NCBI GenBank assembly: GCA_034409565.1
Contig: DAOUMS010000008.1
Location: 124,001-188,000, forward strand
Reading direction: 5' to 3'
From: E44-bin89 sp034409565
Lineage (GTDB): Bacteria; Chloroflexota; Dehalococcoidia; Dehalococcoidales; RBG-16-60-22
Length of the DNA stretch: 64,000 bases
A program made the translations under genes and the position numbers. Below the pieces are notes generated by a model. It made no database searches, was not told the DNA's origin, and saw only the letters and a program-made list of their open reading frames with translations. Position 1 is the stretch's first letter; the number at the start of each line of letters is the position of its first letter. Positions 33,701-42,028 of the stretch are shown here, in pieces.

Positions 33701-35180
33701 TGTCACCGTCAACCGACGTGGTGACACTCTGGTCAAAGGTAGGGCTGAACTTCCCCTCGCCGTCAAATACCGAGGTGCACTTCTGGAAGGCCATGCCAGC
33801 CACACTGCCATTCTTGTTTAATATCTCGGTCGGCCCCCAGGAGTTCATTATCTTGACCCCTTCTGCCACCGCCTCCTCTATCTCCCAGGGGTGGGCGGGC
33901 ATTTCCTCGGCTGATTCGAGACAGATGGCGGTCACGTCTTCAGCACCGAGTCGCCGCGCCGTCCGCGCCACGTCCATGGCCACGTTGCCGCCGCCGATAA
34001 CGACCACTTTATCGCCGATATCAACTTTCTTTCCTTGGTTGACATCTCTCAGAAAGTTCAGCGCCAGCAGCACCCGTGGCAAATCAACGCCGGGGATGGG
34101 CAGGCTGCGACTCTGCTGCGCGCCGATGGCCAGGTAAACCGCCTGGTAGTCCTGCTTTTTCAGCGCTTCAAGGCCACTTTTTCCGTTTACCGGGGTATTG
34201 AGCTTAAGGTCTATGCCCAGGTCAACAATATCTTTAATATCGGCGGCCAGCACATCTTTGGGGAGGCGGTACTTGGGGATGGCCGACCACAGCTGCCCGC
34301 CGGGCTCTGGGTCCTTCTCGAAAACAGTCACCGGATAGCCGAGCTTCACCAGGTCATGGGCGCAGGTGAGGCCGGAAGGTCCGGCACCGACCACGGCCAC
34401 TTTTGGTTTTGATTTATCGATTACCGGCTTTTCTTCCGGCGGGATTTCACCGTCTTGCCGTTTCTGCCGAACAATATCAGCAGCAAACCGTTTCAAGGGG
34501 GCGATGGCCACCGGCTGGTCGACCTCGTTGCGGTTGCACTCCTGCTCGCAGGGGTGATGGCAGATTCTGCCCAGCACCGCCGGCAGCGGTATCCACTGCT
34601 TTATATGATCCAGGGCTTCGAGGTATTTGCCTTTGGAAATGAGGGCAACATACCCCTGCCCGTTGCACCCCGCCGGGCAGGTGAGCTTACAGGGCGGACG
34701 CGCCGCCTTGCTGATGGCCACGGCGCTGGGTATCGCCTGCGGGTAGCGCTTGTTTATCGCCTTGCGCGTGTTCAGGCCCTGCTCAAACTCGTTGATTAAG
34801 TCAACGGGGCAGGCCTCAAAGCAGTCGCCGCAGGAACTGCACTTCTCAATGTCAACGTAGCGCGGCTTCTTGAGTACCTTAACTTTAAAGTTGCCGGTTT
34901 CTCCCTCCACCGACTGCACCTGGGAGTTGGACAGAATCTCAATGTTCAGGTGCTTGTCCACTTCAATCAACTTCGGGGAAAGCATGCACATGGAACAGTC
35001 ATTGGTGGGGAAGGTCTTATCCAGCTGGGACATCCGGCCGCCGATAGAGGTGGTCTCCTCCACCAGATATACCTTGAAGCCGGAGTTGGCCAGGTCAAGG
35101 GCACCCTGCATACCGCAGATGCCACCCCCCACCACCATGACCGCACCTACCTTGTTCCTGTCCGGTTTTCCTTTATTCAT
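30729..35180 (-). CDS. hdrA: Giant HdrA fusion protein with GltD-like insert
   Basis: A 1483-aa protein, over twice normal HdrA length. Order: partial HdrA FAD domain (VVGGGICGMQGAL, about 16-30) with all-Cys DCSMC (C62, C65); ferredoxin CSSCGDCFEACP (about 114-124); a GltD/NfnB-type insert (CKLTCPAGCNGQGY, then VAVVGAGPSGLTCAHDLV, IGGGNVAMDVARTARRLGAEDV, FAGGDGVTGP; about 170-570); ferredoxin CLDCGLCSECLQC; HdrA core; then a second HdrA unit (VFVCRCGSNIARVVDV, VIGGGLSGMTAAL) ending in two ferredoxins (CVACLTCVRSCP, CQGCGICASQCP). With three FAD-binding folds it may bifurcate or merge electron flows for MetFV. It lies between hdrB and mvhD. Confidence 0.9.
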   Translation of the reverse strand: MNKGKPDRNKVGAVMVVGGGICGMQGALDLANSGFKVYLVEETTSIGGRMSQLDKTFPTNDCSMCMLSPKLIEVDKHLNIEILSNSQVQSVEGETGNFKVKVLKKPRYVDIEKCSSCGDCFEACPVDLINEFEQGLNTRKAINKRYPQAIPSAVAISKAARPPCKLTCPAGCNGQGYVALISKGKYLEALDHIKQWIPLPAVLGRICHHPCEQECNRNEVDQPVAIAPLKRFAADIVRQKRQDGEIPPEEKPVIDKSKPKVAVVGAGPSGLTCAHDLVKLGYPVTVFEKDPEPGGQLWSAIPKYRLPKDVLAADIKDIVDLGIDLKLNTPVNGKSGLEALKKQDYQAVYLAIGAQQSRSLPIPGVDLPRVLLALNFLRDVNQGKKVDIGDKVVVIGGGNVAMDVARTARRLGAEDVTAICLESAEEMPAHPWEIEEAVAEGVKIMNSWGPTEILNKNGSVAGMAFQKCTSVFDGEGKFSPTFDQSVTTSVDGDTVIIAIGQATDLSVLPESTSIKTTRGGWLIADPLTLATDEEGIFAGGDGVTGPKSAVEAIKHGHEAAISIDRYLNKLDLREGREEKKEEPAPLPEGKHEKKKRLDTKYIALEKRLSSFDEVVSTLTEEEAIKEAERCLDCGLCSECLQCVAVCQAKAIDHDMKEEEVELQVGSVVLAPGFEPFDAKIKSEYGYGRMANVLTSLDFERVLSASGPFQGQVLRPSDGQHPVKVAWIQCVGSRDQTCDRDYCSSVCCMYATKEAIIAREHESTIQPTIFYNDIRAFGKGFERYYESAKSKFGIRYVKGIPSGVKELQQSKNLLIEYTGEDGKKVQEEFEMVVLSIGLQPSASTRELAEKLGIERDRFGFCRTDELAPNITSHDGIYVAGAFDAPMDIPESVMSASSAVCLAAREIADARGTLVTEKEYPPEKDITKEEPRVGVFVCRCGSNIARVVDVPGVAEYASTLPNVVHAEENLYTCSTDTQSKIINAIKEKNLNRVVVASCSPRTHEPLFQDTIREGCLNKFLFEMANIRDQCSWVHATHMPEATDKAKDLVRMAVSRATTLEPLFEHPAEIKRRGLVIGGGLSGMTAALEMAGQGYEVVLVEREKELGGNLRRIRYTADGADPQQLLASLVARVEGELKITLYRGAEVKSISGYLGNYNAEIITDSGESVAVEHGVVILATGGAEYKPAEYLYGQSDKVLTQLELEEKIADGSDEVKKLNSVVMVQCVGSREEAHMYCSRVCCTQAVNNALKLKEINPDMEVYILYRDVRTYGMNELLYRQAREKGVTFIRYDVENKPDVSEKDGKLTVSVYDEVLGSEIRLEPDLLVLSAAIRPQDDAVEFASRLKLPLTQDGFYMEAHMKLRPLDFVNEGMYLCGLAHSPRFISESIVQARGAVSRALTILSKPHLMVGGVVSVVDADRCVACLTCVRSCPFSVPKINEDGVAYIEAAACQGCGICASQCPRKAITVQHYKDVQVTAKTAVLAGS

Positions 35181-35193
35181 TATGTCAACTCTA

Positions 35194-36048
35194 TTAGAGC
35201 AAACCTTTCTCTCTCAACAGTGGCCGCGGGTCGACGAAGTGGCGGCCGAACCACTTCTCCGCTCCTGAATCGCCGAAGGCCAGTCCCATGAGCTCGGTGA
35301 AGTAAAAAATGGGAATCTGATACTGCTTGCCCGCCTGCGCCGAGACCTCCTCCTGGTGAGTATCCAGATTGGAATGGCATAATGGACACGCCACGGCAAT
35401 GGCCTCGGCCCCGGCTTCCCCAGCCATATCAAACAGTTTCTGGACAAGTTTCCAAGCCACTTCAGGCATGGTGAGCGCATGGTCGGCGCCACAGCAATCG
35501 GTCTTATAGCTCCAGTTCTTCACCTCGACGCCAAGCGTTTTTAGGATATTGTCCATGGACTCGGGGTTGTCCGGGTCGCCGGCATCAGTTACCCGCGGTG
35601 GTCGGGTAATCAGGCAGCCATAGTAGCAGACCACCTTCAGGTCTGGCAACGGTTTTTTCACTTTCTCCAGAATTGCTTTCTCGCCCAGTTCTTCCCAGAT
35701 AAAGTCAACAAGGTGCTTGATATAAAATTCACCACGGTACCCGTCGCTCACACCTTCGACCTTTGCACCCGACCGCAGGGCTTTATCAGCGTGTTTTAAT
35801 CTTGAATAGCAGGCAGCGCAGGGCACCACCAGGTTAAGCCCCGCCTTGTCCGCCGTTTCCAGATTGCGGGCAGGCAGGGCCAGCGCCAGCATATCATCGG
35901 TGGCATGCGCCGAGGCAGCGCCGCAGCAGGTCCAGTTCTTCAATTCTTTCAGGTCAATACCCAGTATGCGGGCCACCGCCTCTACAGACTCGCCGTACTC
36001 CCTAGCAACGCCCTCGATGGAACAGCCGGGATAATAAGAGACCTCCAT
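35194..36048 (-). CDS. hdrB: Heterodisulfide reductase subunit B-like protein (second set)
   Basis: A 284-aa protein with both CCG sets intact: C9, C41-C42, C77/C80, and C145 (with C141), C185-C186, C221/C224. These should bind two non-cubane [4Fe-4S] clusters. It is 8 nt after hdrC and 13 nt before the HdrA fusion gene, all on the minus strand. It is diverged from the copy at 25638-26510, so the two Hdr sets probably have different partners. Confidence 0.9.
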   Translation of the reverse strand: MEVSYYPGCSIEGVAREYGESVEAVARILGIDLKELKNWTCCGAASAHATDDMLALALPARNLETADKAGLNLVVPCAACYSRLKHADKALRSGAKVEGVSDGYRGEFYIKHLVDFIWEELGEKAILEKVKKPLPDLKVVCYYGCLITRPPRVTDAGDPDNPESMDNILKTLGVEVKNWSYKTDCCGADHALTMPEVAWKLVQKLFDMAGEAGAEAIAVACPLCHSNLDTHQEEVSAQAGKQYQIPIFYFTELMGLAFGDSGAEKWFGRHFVDPRPLLREKGLL

Positions 36049-36056
36049 GGCTTACC

Positions 36057-36680
36057 CTATTTCTTCACCTTATTAAATATATCCTTCACCTGCCGCCTGG
36101 CTCTGACTCTGGGCGGCAGGAGCTTTATCTTGCCGCGCTTGAACATGGCCATGCCGGTGCCCGCCTGTCTTCTTAGGCCATTCAATCCGCCACTCCGCAA
36201 CGTATAGACCACCGCCATCTCCGGCTCGTGCACGCGACCGTGCCGCCGCAGTGAAGACAGAAAAGCGGCATGGAAAATCGGGGCATTCTTCTGCGCTGTC
36301 TTTATCCCCTCTTTCCGGGCCAGCTGCCTGAGGGTATCCATGACCCGGGCAATATCAATATCATTGGGACAGCGCGTGGTACACGTCTCGCACGAAGCGC
36401 AGACCCATATCGTGTCGCTGCGGATTGCCTCGTCCAGCAGCCCGAGCTGGAGCATGTGCATCAGCCGGTGCGGCACTATATCCATGGCAAAGGTCACCGG
36501 GCAGCCGTTGGTGCACTTTTCACATTGAAAGCAGGCAGATATCTTCTGCCCGCTCAAGTCCTCAGCTTTTTTTCGCAATGACGGTCTGGGTGTAATCTTA
36601 TCTTTAGTTTCGGCTACGGTCACTTTCCTCCCGCTTTCGGTCAGGATATAGCTTTCATTTTGGTATAAGTTAAGGTTCAA
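36057..36680 (-). CDS. hdrC: Heterodisulfide reductase subunit C-like protein (second set)
   Basis: A 207-aa protein with two [4Fe-4S] motifs: CFQCEKCTNGCP (about residues 50-61) and CASCETCTTRCP (about 93-104). The N-terminus is longer than in the first copy. It is the first gene of the hdrC-hdrB-hdrA-mvhD-metV string and would relay electrons between HdrA and HdrB. The C-terminus is basic (KRGKIKLLPPRVRARRQ), as in the first copy. Confidence 0.9.
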   Translation of the reverse strand: MNLNLYQNESYILTESGRKVTVAETKDKITPRPSLRKKAEDLSGQKISACFQCEKCTNGCPVTFAMDIVPHRLMHMLQLGLLDEAIRSDTIWVCASCETCTTRCPNDIDIARVMDTLRQLARKEGIKTAQKNAPIFHAAFLSSLRRHGRVHEPEMAVVYTLRSGGLNGLRRQAGTGMAMFKRGKIKLLPPRVRARRQVKDIFNKVKK

Positions 36681-36740
36681 CTTCTATAGTGTAATATCCT
36701 TGAAATTGGCTTCCGGTTGGATTTCCAAGATTTGAATTTT

Positions 36741-37151
36741 TTATCCAGACAGGTCAAGGCCGGCCCTTTTCAGGTATTTTTCCACCCTTCTCAGCAACTC
36801 TTCGGGGTTGACTGGCTTGTCGATGTAGTCCTCGGTTTCCATGGTGAGCCCGCCGCTCAGGGAAATGGAACTTTCGCCACCCCGCTCCGCGTAGCTGGTC
36901 AGGACAATGACCGGGATTTTTTTCAGCTCGGCGTCTTTTTTTAACTGCTCCGCGGTGGAAAAGCCGTCTTTCACCGGCATGATGACATCAAGGATTATCA
37001 GGTCCGGGCTCTCCGCTTTCGCCTTCCGCAATCCATCATCGCCATCGTAAGCCACGATTACCTCATAAGGTTTGCTTTCCAGCACTGTCCTGGTGGCCTC
37101 AACAAAATCAAGGTCATCATCAATGAGAAGGATTCTGGGTATTCTGGTCAT
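36741..37151 (-). CDS. Receiver-only response regulator
   Basis: A 136-aa CheY-like receiver with no output domain. The acidic pocket is IDDDLD near residue 10, phospho-acceptor D55 (LIILDVIMP), Thr in VIVLTSYAE and Lys in YIDKPVNPEEL. It lies next to a second receiver and a histidine kinase, and may signal by protein contact. Its target is unknown. Confidence 0.88.
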   Translation of the reverse strand: MTRIPRILLIDDDLDFVEATRTVLESKPYEVIVAYDGDDGLRKAKAESPDLIILDVIMPVKDGFSTAEQLKKDAELKKIPVIVLTSYAERGGESSISLSGGLTMETEDYIDKPVNPEELLRRVEKYLKRAGLDLSG

Positions 37152-37181
37152 GGTTGCGCCCTTTCCACGAAAATTCGATAG

Positions 37182-37583
37182 TTAATCTTTTTTACCTTTA
37201 TTTACCAGCCGCTCCACGCGCTCCAGAAGAACCTCTGGATTGATGGGCTTCTCCACGTAGTCATCAACGTTGAACTCGAGCGCAGTTTCTAACTCGTAGC
37301 GTCTCCGGCTGGCTTCCTCACGCACCGAACTCAGAATCAGGATAGGGATATGCCGATACTTCGACCACCTTCCGTCCTCCAGCTCTTTCAACACGGCAAA
37401 ACCATCCATCTTGGGCATGAGAAGGTCAATTATCATCAGGTCCGGTTCTTCCGCCCGCAATGCGGCCAGAAATTCGATGCCATCACAGGCCGTAACCGTT
37501 TCATAGCCTTTCGATTCCAAGAGCATGGTGACGACATCGCGAATGTCCGGGTCATCATCAACGAGCAGTACTTTGTACGCCAT
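37182..37583 (-). CDS. Receiver-only response regulator
   Basis: A 133-aa receiver domain: VDDDPDIRD near the N-terminus, phospho-acceptor D53 (MIIDLLMPKMDGF), Ser in ILILSSVRE, Lys in YVEKPINPEVLL. No output domain. It is 47 nt after the kinase gene and 30 nt before the other receiver gene. The two receivers share the LERVE..(V/L)..(R/K) C-terminus, suggesting duplication. Confidence 0.88.
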   Translation of the reverse strand: MAYKVLLVDDDPDIRDVVTMLLESKGYETVTACDGIEFLAALRAEEPDLMIIDLLMPKMDGFAVLKELEDGRWSKYRHIPILILSSVREEASRRRYELETALEFNVDDYVEKPINPEVLLERVERLVNKGKKD

Positions 37584-37630
37584 TTCTGACCTCCCTTAAA
37601 ATTATATCACGGGTTTTACCCATTGCCAAT

Positions 37631-39190
37631 TTACGATTTCTGGCTCCTGGTACTCGCATGCCGGTTCCGCTTCTCCCCGGCAATGGCCAGGCTCTTCGGC
37701 AGAGTGAAGCTAAACTTGCTGCCCCGGCCCTGCTTATCTTCAGGGTTGGGGCTTTCCGCCCATATTTTTCCGCCATGTGCCTCAACCACTCTCCTGACAA
37801 TAGACAGCCCCAGCCCGGAACCGGCCTTTTCCCGGTCGCTGCCGCGGTAAAAATCATCGAAAATTCTGGGCATGTCTTCGGCAGTGATGCCAACGCCGGT
37901 GTCCATGACCTCAGTATAAATACTGCTGTTCTGCTCGGTAATCCTTATCAGCACCTCGCCATTTTCCGGGGTAAACTTGATGGCGTTGGCCAGCAAGTTG
38001 GTAATTGCCTGCTTCAGACGGACACCGGAGGCTTTCAGTTTCGGCAGGGACGCGGGTATACTGGTGCTGAGTTTTATCTTTTTCTCCGCGGCCATGGCGC
38101 GCACATCTTCCACCGAATCGTTCACCACCTGGGGGAGAGACATCTCCTCCATCTCTTTGACAATCTGTCCCCCCTCAATGCGGGAGATGTCGAGCAGGTC
38201 ACTGATTAGTTCCAGTTGCTCGGTGATACGCGTGCTGCTTCTCCCCAGCATCTGCCTCTGCTTATCGGTCAGCTCACCGGAAAAGCCGCCGAGCATGAGT
38301 TGAATATAGCTCTGGACCGCCGAGAGGGGCGCTTTGAGGTCGTGCGAGGCTATAGCCAGAAAGCGAAGCAGGTGCTGCCTGCCTTCCTCCAGCTTGGATA
38401 ATTCCCGGCTGGCTTCGGCCAGCTCCTTGGTCTTCTCTGACAGCCCCTTCTGCTGCAGGCCAACCACTTCACGCTGCCTCTTCCGCAGCTCCCCCGAGAC
38501 GCTGGTAACCATGTAGGCAGAGGCGTACAGGCAGGTGGACAGCGCCACGAGTACACTTATTATATGGGAACCCTGCTGATAGAGGCCGGCAACGGCAAAG
38601 CCCTCCAGGTGGACATGGGGAATTACCCGGTAGTACTCCAGCCCGACCAGCAGCAGCACCAGCAGAATGGCCCAGGTAGCGACCAGATAGGCGACGCGGT
38701 AATGGAGCAGTATGCCGGCCAGAATCACGTGGAAGACAAAATAGAAAATAAAGGGATTTTCAATGCCGCCGGTATAGTGCAGCAGTATGGTGAACGCCGC
38801 CAGGTCCACGATGATATGGACGTTACCCACCGCCCGTGCTTTCTCAATCAGTGGAGAAGTCGCCTTGGGTATGGTCAGCAGACGGCGCAGCGGCACGGTA
38901 AGCGTCTCCGGCAATGAGCCGCTGGCTTCAGCGTTCAGGTGCCTGGACTGGTAGAGAAAGAAGAAATTGTAGAGGGTCATCAAGACACAGATGATGTAGA
39001 TGGGCACCAGAGAAAACTGGACGTGAAATACCTGCGTGGCCAGCAGGCTGGCAATGAGAACGCCGGCAATCGCCAGCCACCTCATCTTGACGAAGACGCC
39101 AATTCTTACCACCAGAGCTGATTCCTCCGGGGTAAGCCCGGGAAAGTTCCTTTCTCTGGATGCGGTACGACCACCTGACTCAGTGGTCAT
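37631..39190 (-). CDS. Membrane sensor histidine kinase
   Basis: A 519-aa kinase. The N-terminal half has about five to six hydrophobic segments (residues 35-230), a short coiled coil (235-275), a HisKA domain with phospho-acceptor H283 (ASHDLKAPLSAVQSYIQ), and HATPase motifs N (NLLANAIKFT), G1 (DTGVGIT) and G2 (GSGLGLSIV). No periplasmic sensor domain is evident, so it may sense a membrane or intracellular signal. It is inserted between metF and the hdr genes, hinting at control of that C1 module, although receiver-only partners give no DNA-binding route. Confidence 0.9.
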   Translation of the reverse strand: MTTESGGRTASRERNFPGLTPEESALVVRIGVFVKMRWLAIAGVLIASLLATQVFHVQFSLVPIYIICVLMTLYNFFFLYQSRHLNAEASGSLPETLTVPLRRLLTIPKATSPLIEKARAVGNVHIIVDLAAFTILLHYTGGIENPFIFYFVFHVILAGILLHYRVAYLVATWAILLVLLLVGLEYYRVIPHVHLEGFAVAGLYQQGSHIISVLVALSTCLYASAYMVTSVSGELRKRQREVVGLQQKGLSEKTKELAEASRELSKLEEGRQHLLRFLAIASHDLKAPLSAVQSYIQLMLGGFSGELTDKQRQMLGRSSTRITEQLELISDLLDISRIEGGQIVKEMEEMSLPQVVNDSVEDVRAMAAEKKIKLSTSIPASLPKLKASGVRLKQAITNLLANAIKFTPENGEVLIRITEQNSSIYTEVMDTGVGITAEDMPRIFDDFYRGSDREKAGSGLGLSIVRRVVEAHGGKIWAESPNPEDKQGRGSKFSFTLPKSLAIAGEKRNRHASTRSQKS

Positions 39191-39303
39191 AAGACACCTC
39201 CCCGCCTATTCTATATTGCTCACCATCGAGTAGCAAGGTTTGCCATTGGTTTATATTCCATAATCAGTATCGCTCTCCGCACTGTTAAAACCAACAAGCA
39301 ATG

Positions 39304-40170
39304 TCAGAGACCGGCAGCGTCCAGCACTTCCGGGACTTTTCTCTCCCAGCCAATAGCCATGATGTGTACGCCCTGACACATCGATTTCATCTCTTTGATA
39401 AGGCGAGCGGCAATCTCAATGCTCTTTTTCGCCCGGTCCTCTGCCTTGTCCATCTCCTCAATCAGGTCGTCAGGTACATGCACGCCGGCCACGTTTTTAT
39501 TCATAAACCGCGCCATACCGGCGGATTTTAAAAGCACGATGCCCACCATTACCGGCACTTTGAGATGGGCGGTGGCCTTCATGAACTCGGCAAACTTTTT
39601 CGGCTCATAGACCGCCTGTGTCTGTATGAACTGGGCGCCGGCCTTTACCTTCTTCTCCATCTTGATGATTTGCGGCTCCACCGGGTCAGAGGCTGGTGAA
39701 ACCACCGCGCCGAGGCAGAACCTGGGCGACCCAACCAGCTCTTTCCCCGCCAAATCTCTCCCCTGCTCCAGCTCTTTGGCCGCCTGAAGGAGAGATACCG
39801 AATCGAGGTCGAAGACGGGCTTGGCCTGAGGGTGGTCGCCAAGTGATACATGGTCACCAGTCAGGCAGAGCACATTTTCAATGCCCAGCACACAGGCGCT
39901 GAGCAGGTCAGACTGCAGGGCAATGCGATTGCGGTCGCGGCAGGTCACCTGGAGGACTGGTTCCAGATTTTTCTGTTTCAGGAGGCAGCAGGTAGCCAGC
40001 GAGCCCAGCCTCATGGCCGAACTCTGCTGGTCGGTGGCGTTGATGGCGTCCACTCTGTCGCGCATCATTTCCGCCGTTTCCAGCATCTCCTCAATGTCAA
40101 TACCTTTGGGCGGGCCAATCTCCGCAGTGACCACAAATTTACCCTGTTTTACCAGCTCAACAATGCTCAT
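39304..40170 (-). CDS. metF: Methylenetetrahydrofolate reductase
   Basis: A 288-aa MetF-type TIM barrel. Visible are VVTAEIGPPKGIDIEEML (with the catalytic Glu), the DAINATDQQSSAMRLGSLA strand, VLCLTGDH (FAD-binding), and GAQFIQTQAVYEP (folate region). It reduces methylene-THF to methyl-THF in the methyl branch of the Wood-Ljungdahl pathway or in methionine synthesis. With metV and hdrABC-mvhD on the same strand downstream it fits the MetFV-Hdr complex of acetogens. Confidence 0.9.
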   Translation of the reverse strand: MSIVELVKQGKFVVTAEIGPPKGIDIEEMLETAEMMRDRVDAINATDQQSSAMRLGSLATCCLLKQKNLEPVLQVTCRDRNRIALQSDLLSACVLGIENVLCLTGDHVSLGDHPQAKPVFDLDSVSLLQAAKELEQGRDLAGKELVGSPRFCLGAVVSPASDPVEPQIIKMEKKVKAGAQFIQTQAVYEPKKFAEFMKATAHLKVPVMVGIVLLKSAGMARFMNKNVAGVHVPDDLIEEMDKAEDRAKKSIEIAARLIKEMKSMCQGVHIMAIGWERKVPEVLDAAGL

Positions 40171-40475
40171 TTCCTGGTGAGGCCTCCGTCCAACTATAAT
40201 TTGCCAGCGTCATCATTTTGCCACCCAGCGTGACAATATTTATGTTAAATATAAGCCACGCTGTATAATCACTGGACCATTATTGCTGATGAAAAAATCA
40301 CTCCTGCTTCGGGGGCAAACAAAGATGATAACGTCCCAATAACCCGCAGGCAGCAGAAAGCAACTGGCTTAAAAACACTAAGTATTAAGATACAAACAGA
40401 ATGAATAAATGTCAATAGCGCCGGTATTCGCACCATCTCCAGGCCCGGTAAAACGCTATAATATGAGAATATTAG
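40171..40475. other. Intergenic region between divergent metF and CNB gene
   Basis: No coding sequence is supported. It is AT-rich and divergent, so it should hold the metF promoter on the minus strand, which I could not fix. The plus-strand promoter at its right end is listed separately. Confidence 0.4.
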
Positions 40476-40504
40476 TTGACCTTGTCTGACATTACAATTA
40501 GAAT
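40476..40504 (+). promoter_or_regulatory. Promoter of the CNB-domain gene
   Basis: TTGACC (40476-40481), 17-nt spacer, TAGAAT (40499-40504). The predicted start of transcription is near 40511, about 23 nt before the ATG. Confidence 0.55.
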
Positions 40505-40533
40505 GAATTTTAAAGGGACTGGAACAAGAAGTT

Positions 40534-41040
40534 ATGAGCGCCATTGAAGCCCTGAAACGCTGTGAGATATTTCTCGGTCTGGACAATGACGACCTGCAGA
40601 AAATCGTCGACCTGCCGTCCTGCCAGGAAAAGGCATATCAGCTCGATGAGACAATCTTCCACGCCGGCCAGCCCGCCGAGCACCTCTACGTCCTTATTGA
40701 AGGCAAGGCCGACCTGGTGGCGGAGGTATCCACACCGTCGTCCAAATTACTGAGGCCGACACTGATAACTATCATCGGCAAGGGCAGTATTTTTGGCTGG
40801 CCCGCCCTAGTGCCACCACACTCTTTCAGCCTCACGGCGATTGCCAAGGCACCGGTCCAGGTCCTGGCCATCGGTGGCAGTGACATCCGGGACCTGTTTA
40901 AACTCCACCCGCATATCGGCTACGAGGTAACCCAGAGCCTCCTCCAGGTGGTCGCTTCCCGGTTTCGGACTATTGAACAACTGTTGATAACCGGCAAACG
41001 GTCAATCCTGTTCCAAGTACCGAAATGGACCGGCCGTTAA
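40534..41040 (+). CDS. Cyclic nucleotide-binding domain protein without DNA-binding domain
   Basis: A 168-aa protein covering only the CRP-type sensor domain: IFLGLDNDDLQKIVDL, then DETIFHAGQPAEHLYVLIEGKADL, and FGWPALVPPHSFSLTAIAKAP. The C-terminal helix-turn-helix of Crp/Fnr regulators is missing; the protein ends soon after the central helix (RFRTIEQLL). It may bind a nucleotide or other ligand and act through protein contacts. Confidence 0.8.
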   Translation: MSAIEALKRCEIFLGLDNDDLQKIVDLPSCQEKAYQLDETIFHAGQPAEHLYVLIEGKADLVAEVSTPSSKLLRPTLITIIGKGSIFGWPALVPPHSFSLTAIAKAPVQVLAIGGSDIRDLFKLHPHIGYEVTQSLLQVVASRFRTIEQLLITGKRSILFQVPKWTGR

Positions 41041-41063
41041 ATTATGACTTAAAAAGGTGAGCG

Positions 41064-41999
41064 ATGAATCCGTTTCATTACTCCAGTGACGGGCTGCAGG
41101 CCCAGATGAAGTTGCGCCAGACGCACCGTGATTGGGTGCGCTATATCGTCCGCTACCCCACCGCCCACCCCACGCGCTACGAAAAGAACAATACCATCCT
41201 GGCCGAGTATTTCCAGCCGTTGGACGTTACCGGTGCCCCACTGATAATTTTGTTCCACGGTATCGGCGACCAGCTCCTCATCCCCTGCAAGCTGCTGGCC
41301 CGGTCTCTGGTCCAGAAAGGGATGGCCTGCTTTGTGCTTTACTCGGTCTTTCATTCTCGGCGCATGGCGAACGAGGTGAAAGCTCGCTATCCCACTCTCA
41401 CCCCCGATGAGTGGTTTGAACACTATGCTATCTCCGTAACCGACGTACGCCAGGCAATCGACTGGGCAAAAAGTCGCGCCGAAATAGACGCGGAAAAGGT
41501 GGGGGTAATCGGCATCAGCTTCGGGGGCTTCATCTCGGCGATTACCATGGGCGTAGATGACCGCATCAAGGCGGGGGCTTTTCTCATCGCCGGCGGGAAC
41601 TCACAGAAGATAGGATATTACAGTCGCAAGCGCGCCATGAGAAAGGGCTACAGCGTGACCGAAGAGGAATACAATTACGGCCAGCAGGTCTACCGGCAGT
41701 ACCTGAGCGAGGTCGCCGATAAGGGCTATGAAAACGTAACGCCCCCCAATAAGGGCTTCCTGATTGACCCGATGACCTATGGCCACCGCCTGCAGGAGCG
41801 CCCTGTTCTCATGCTCAATGCCCTCTGGGACGAGTACATTCCAAAACAGGCCACGCTTGACCTCTGGGAAGCGTCCGGCAAACCGGACATAAGCTGGTTC
41901 CCGGGAACACACACCACCTTCTGGCTCTGGTACCCGCTCATACGGCGTAAAATCGCCCGTTTCCTGGTAGCCAGCTTTGCTACTGATAGCCATAAATAA
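41064..41999 (+). CDS. Alpha/beta hydrolase
   Basis: A 311-aa hydrolase of dienelactone-hydrolase/esterase type. The oxyanion segment is LIILFHGIGDQLL, the nucleophile elbow is GVIGISFGGFIS (GxSxG), with acid in NALWDEYIPK and catalytic His in PGTHTTFW near the C-terminus. No signal peptide is seen. The substrate is unknown. It follows the CNB gene by 23 nt and precedes the LOG-family gene, probably in one transcript. Confidence 0.82.
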   Translation: MNPFHYSSDGLQAQMKLRQTHRDWVRYIVRYPTAHPTRYEKNNTILAEYFQPLDVTGAPLIILFHGIGDQLLIPCKLLARSLVQKGMACFVLYSVFHSRRMANEVKARYPTLTPDEWFEHYAISVTDVRQAIDWAKSRAEIDAEKVGVIGISFGGFISAITMGVDDRIKAGAFLIAGGNSQKIGYYSRKRAMRKGYSVTEEEYNYGQQVYRQYLSEVADKGYENVTPPNKGFLIDPMTYGHRLQERPVLMLNALWDEYIPKQATLDLWEASGKPDISWFPGTHTTFWLWYPLIRRKIARFLVASFATDSHK

Positions 42000-42028
42000 C
42001 TGATAATCATCAGGACAGGGAGATAGCC

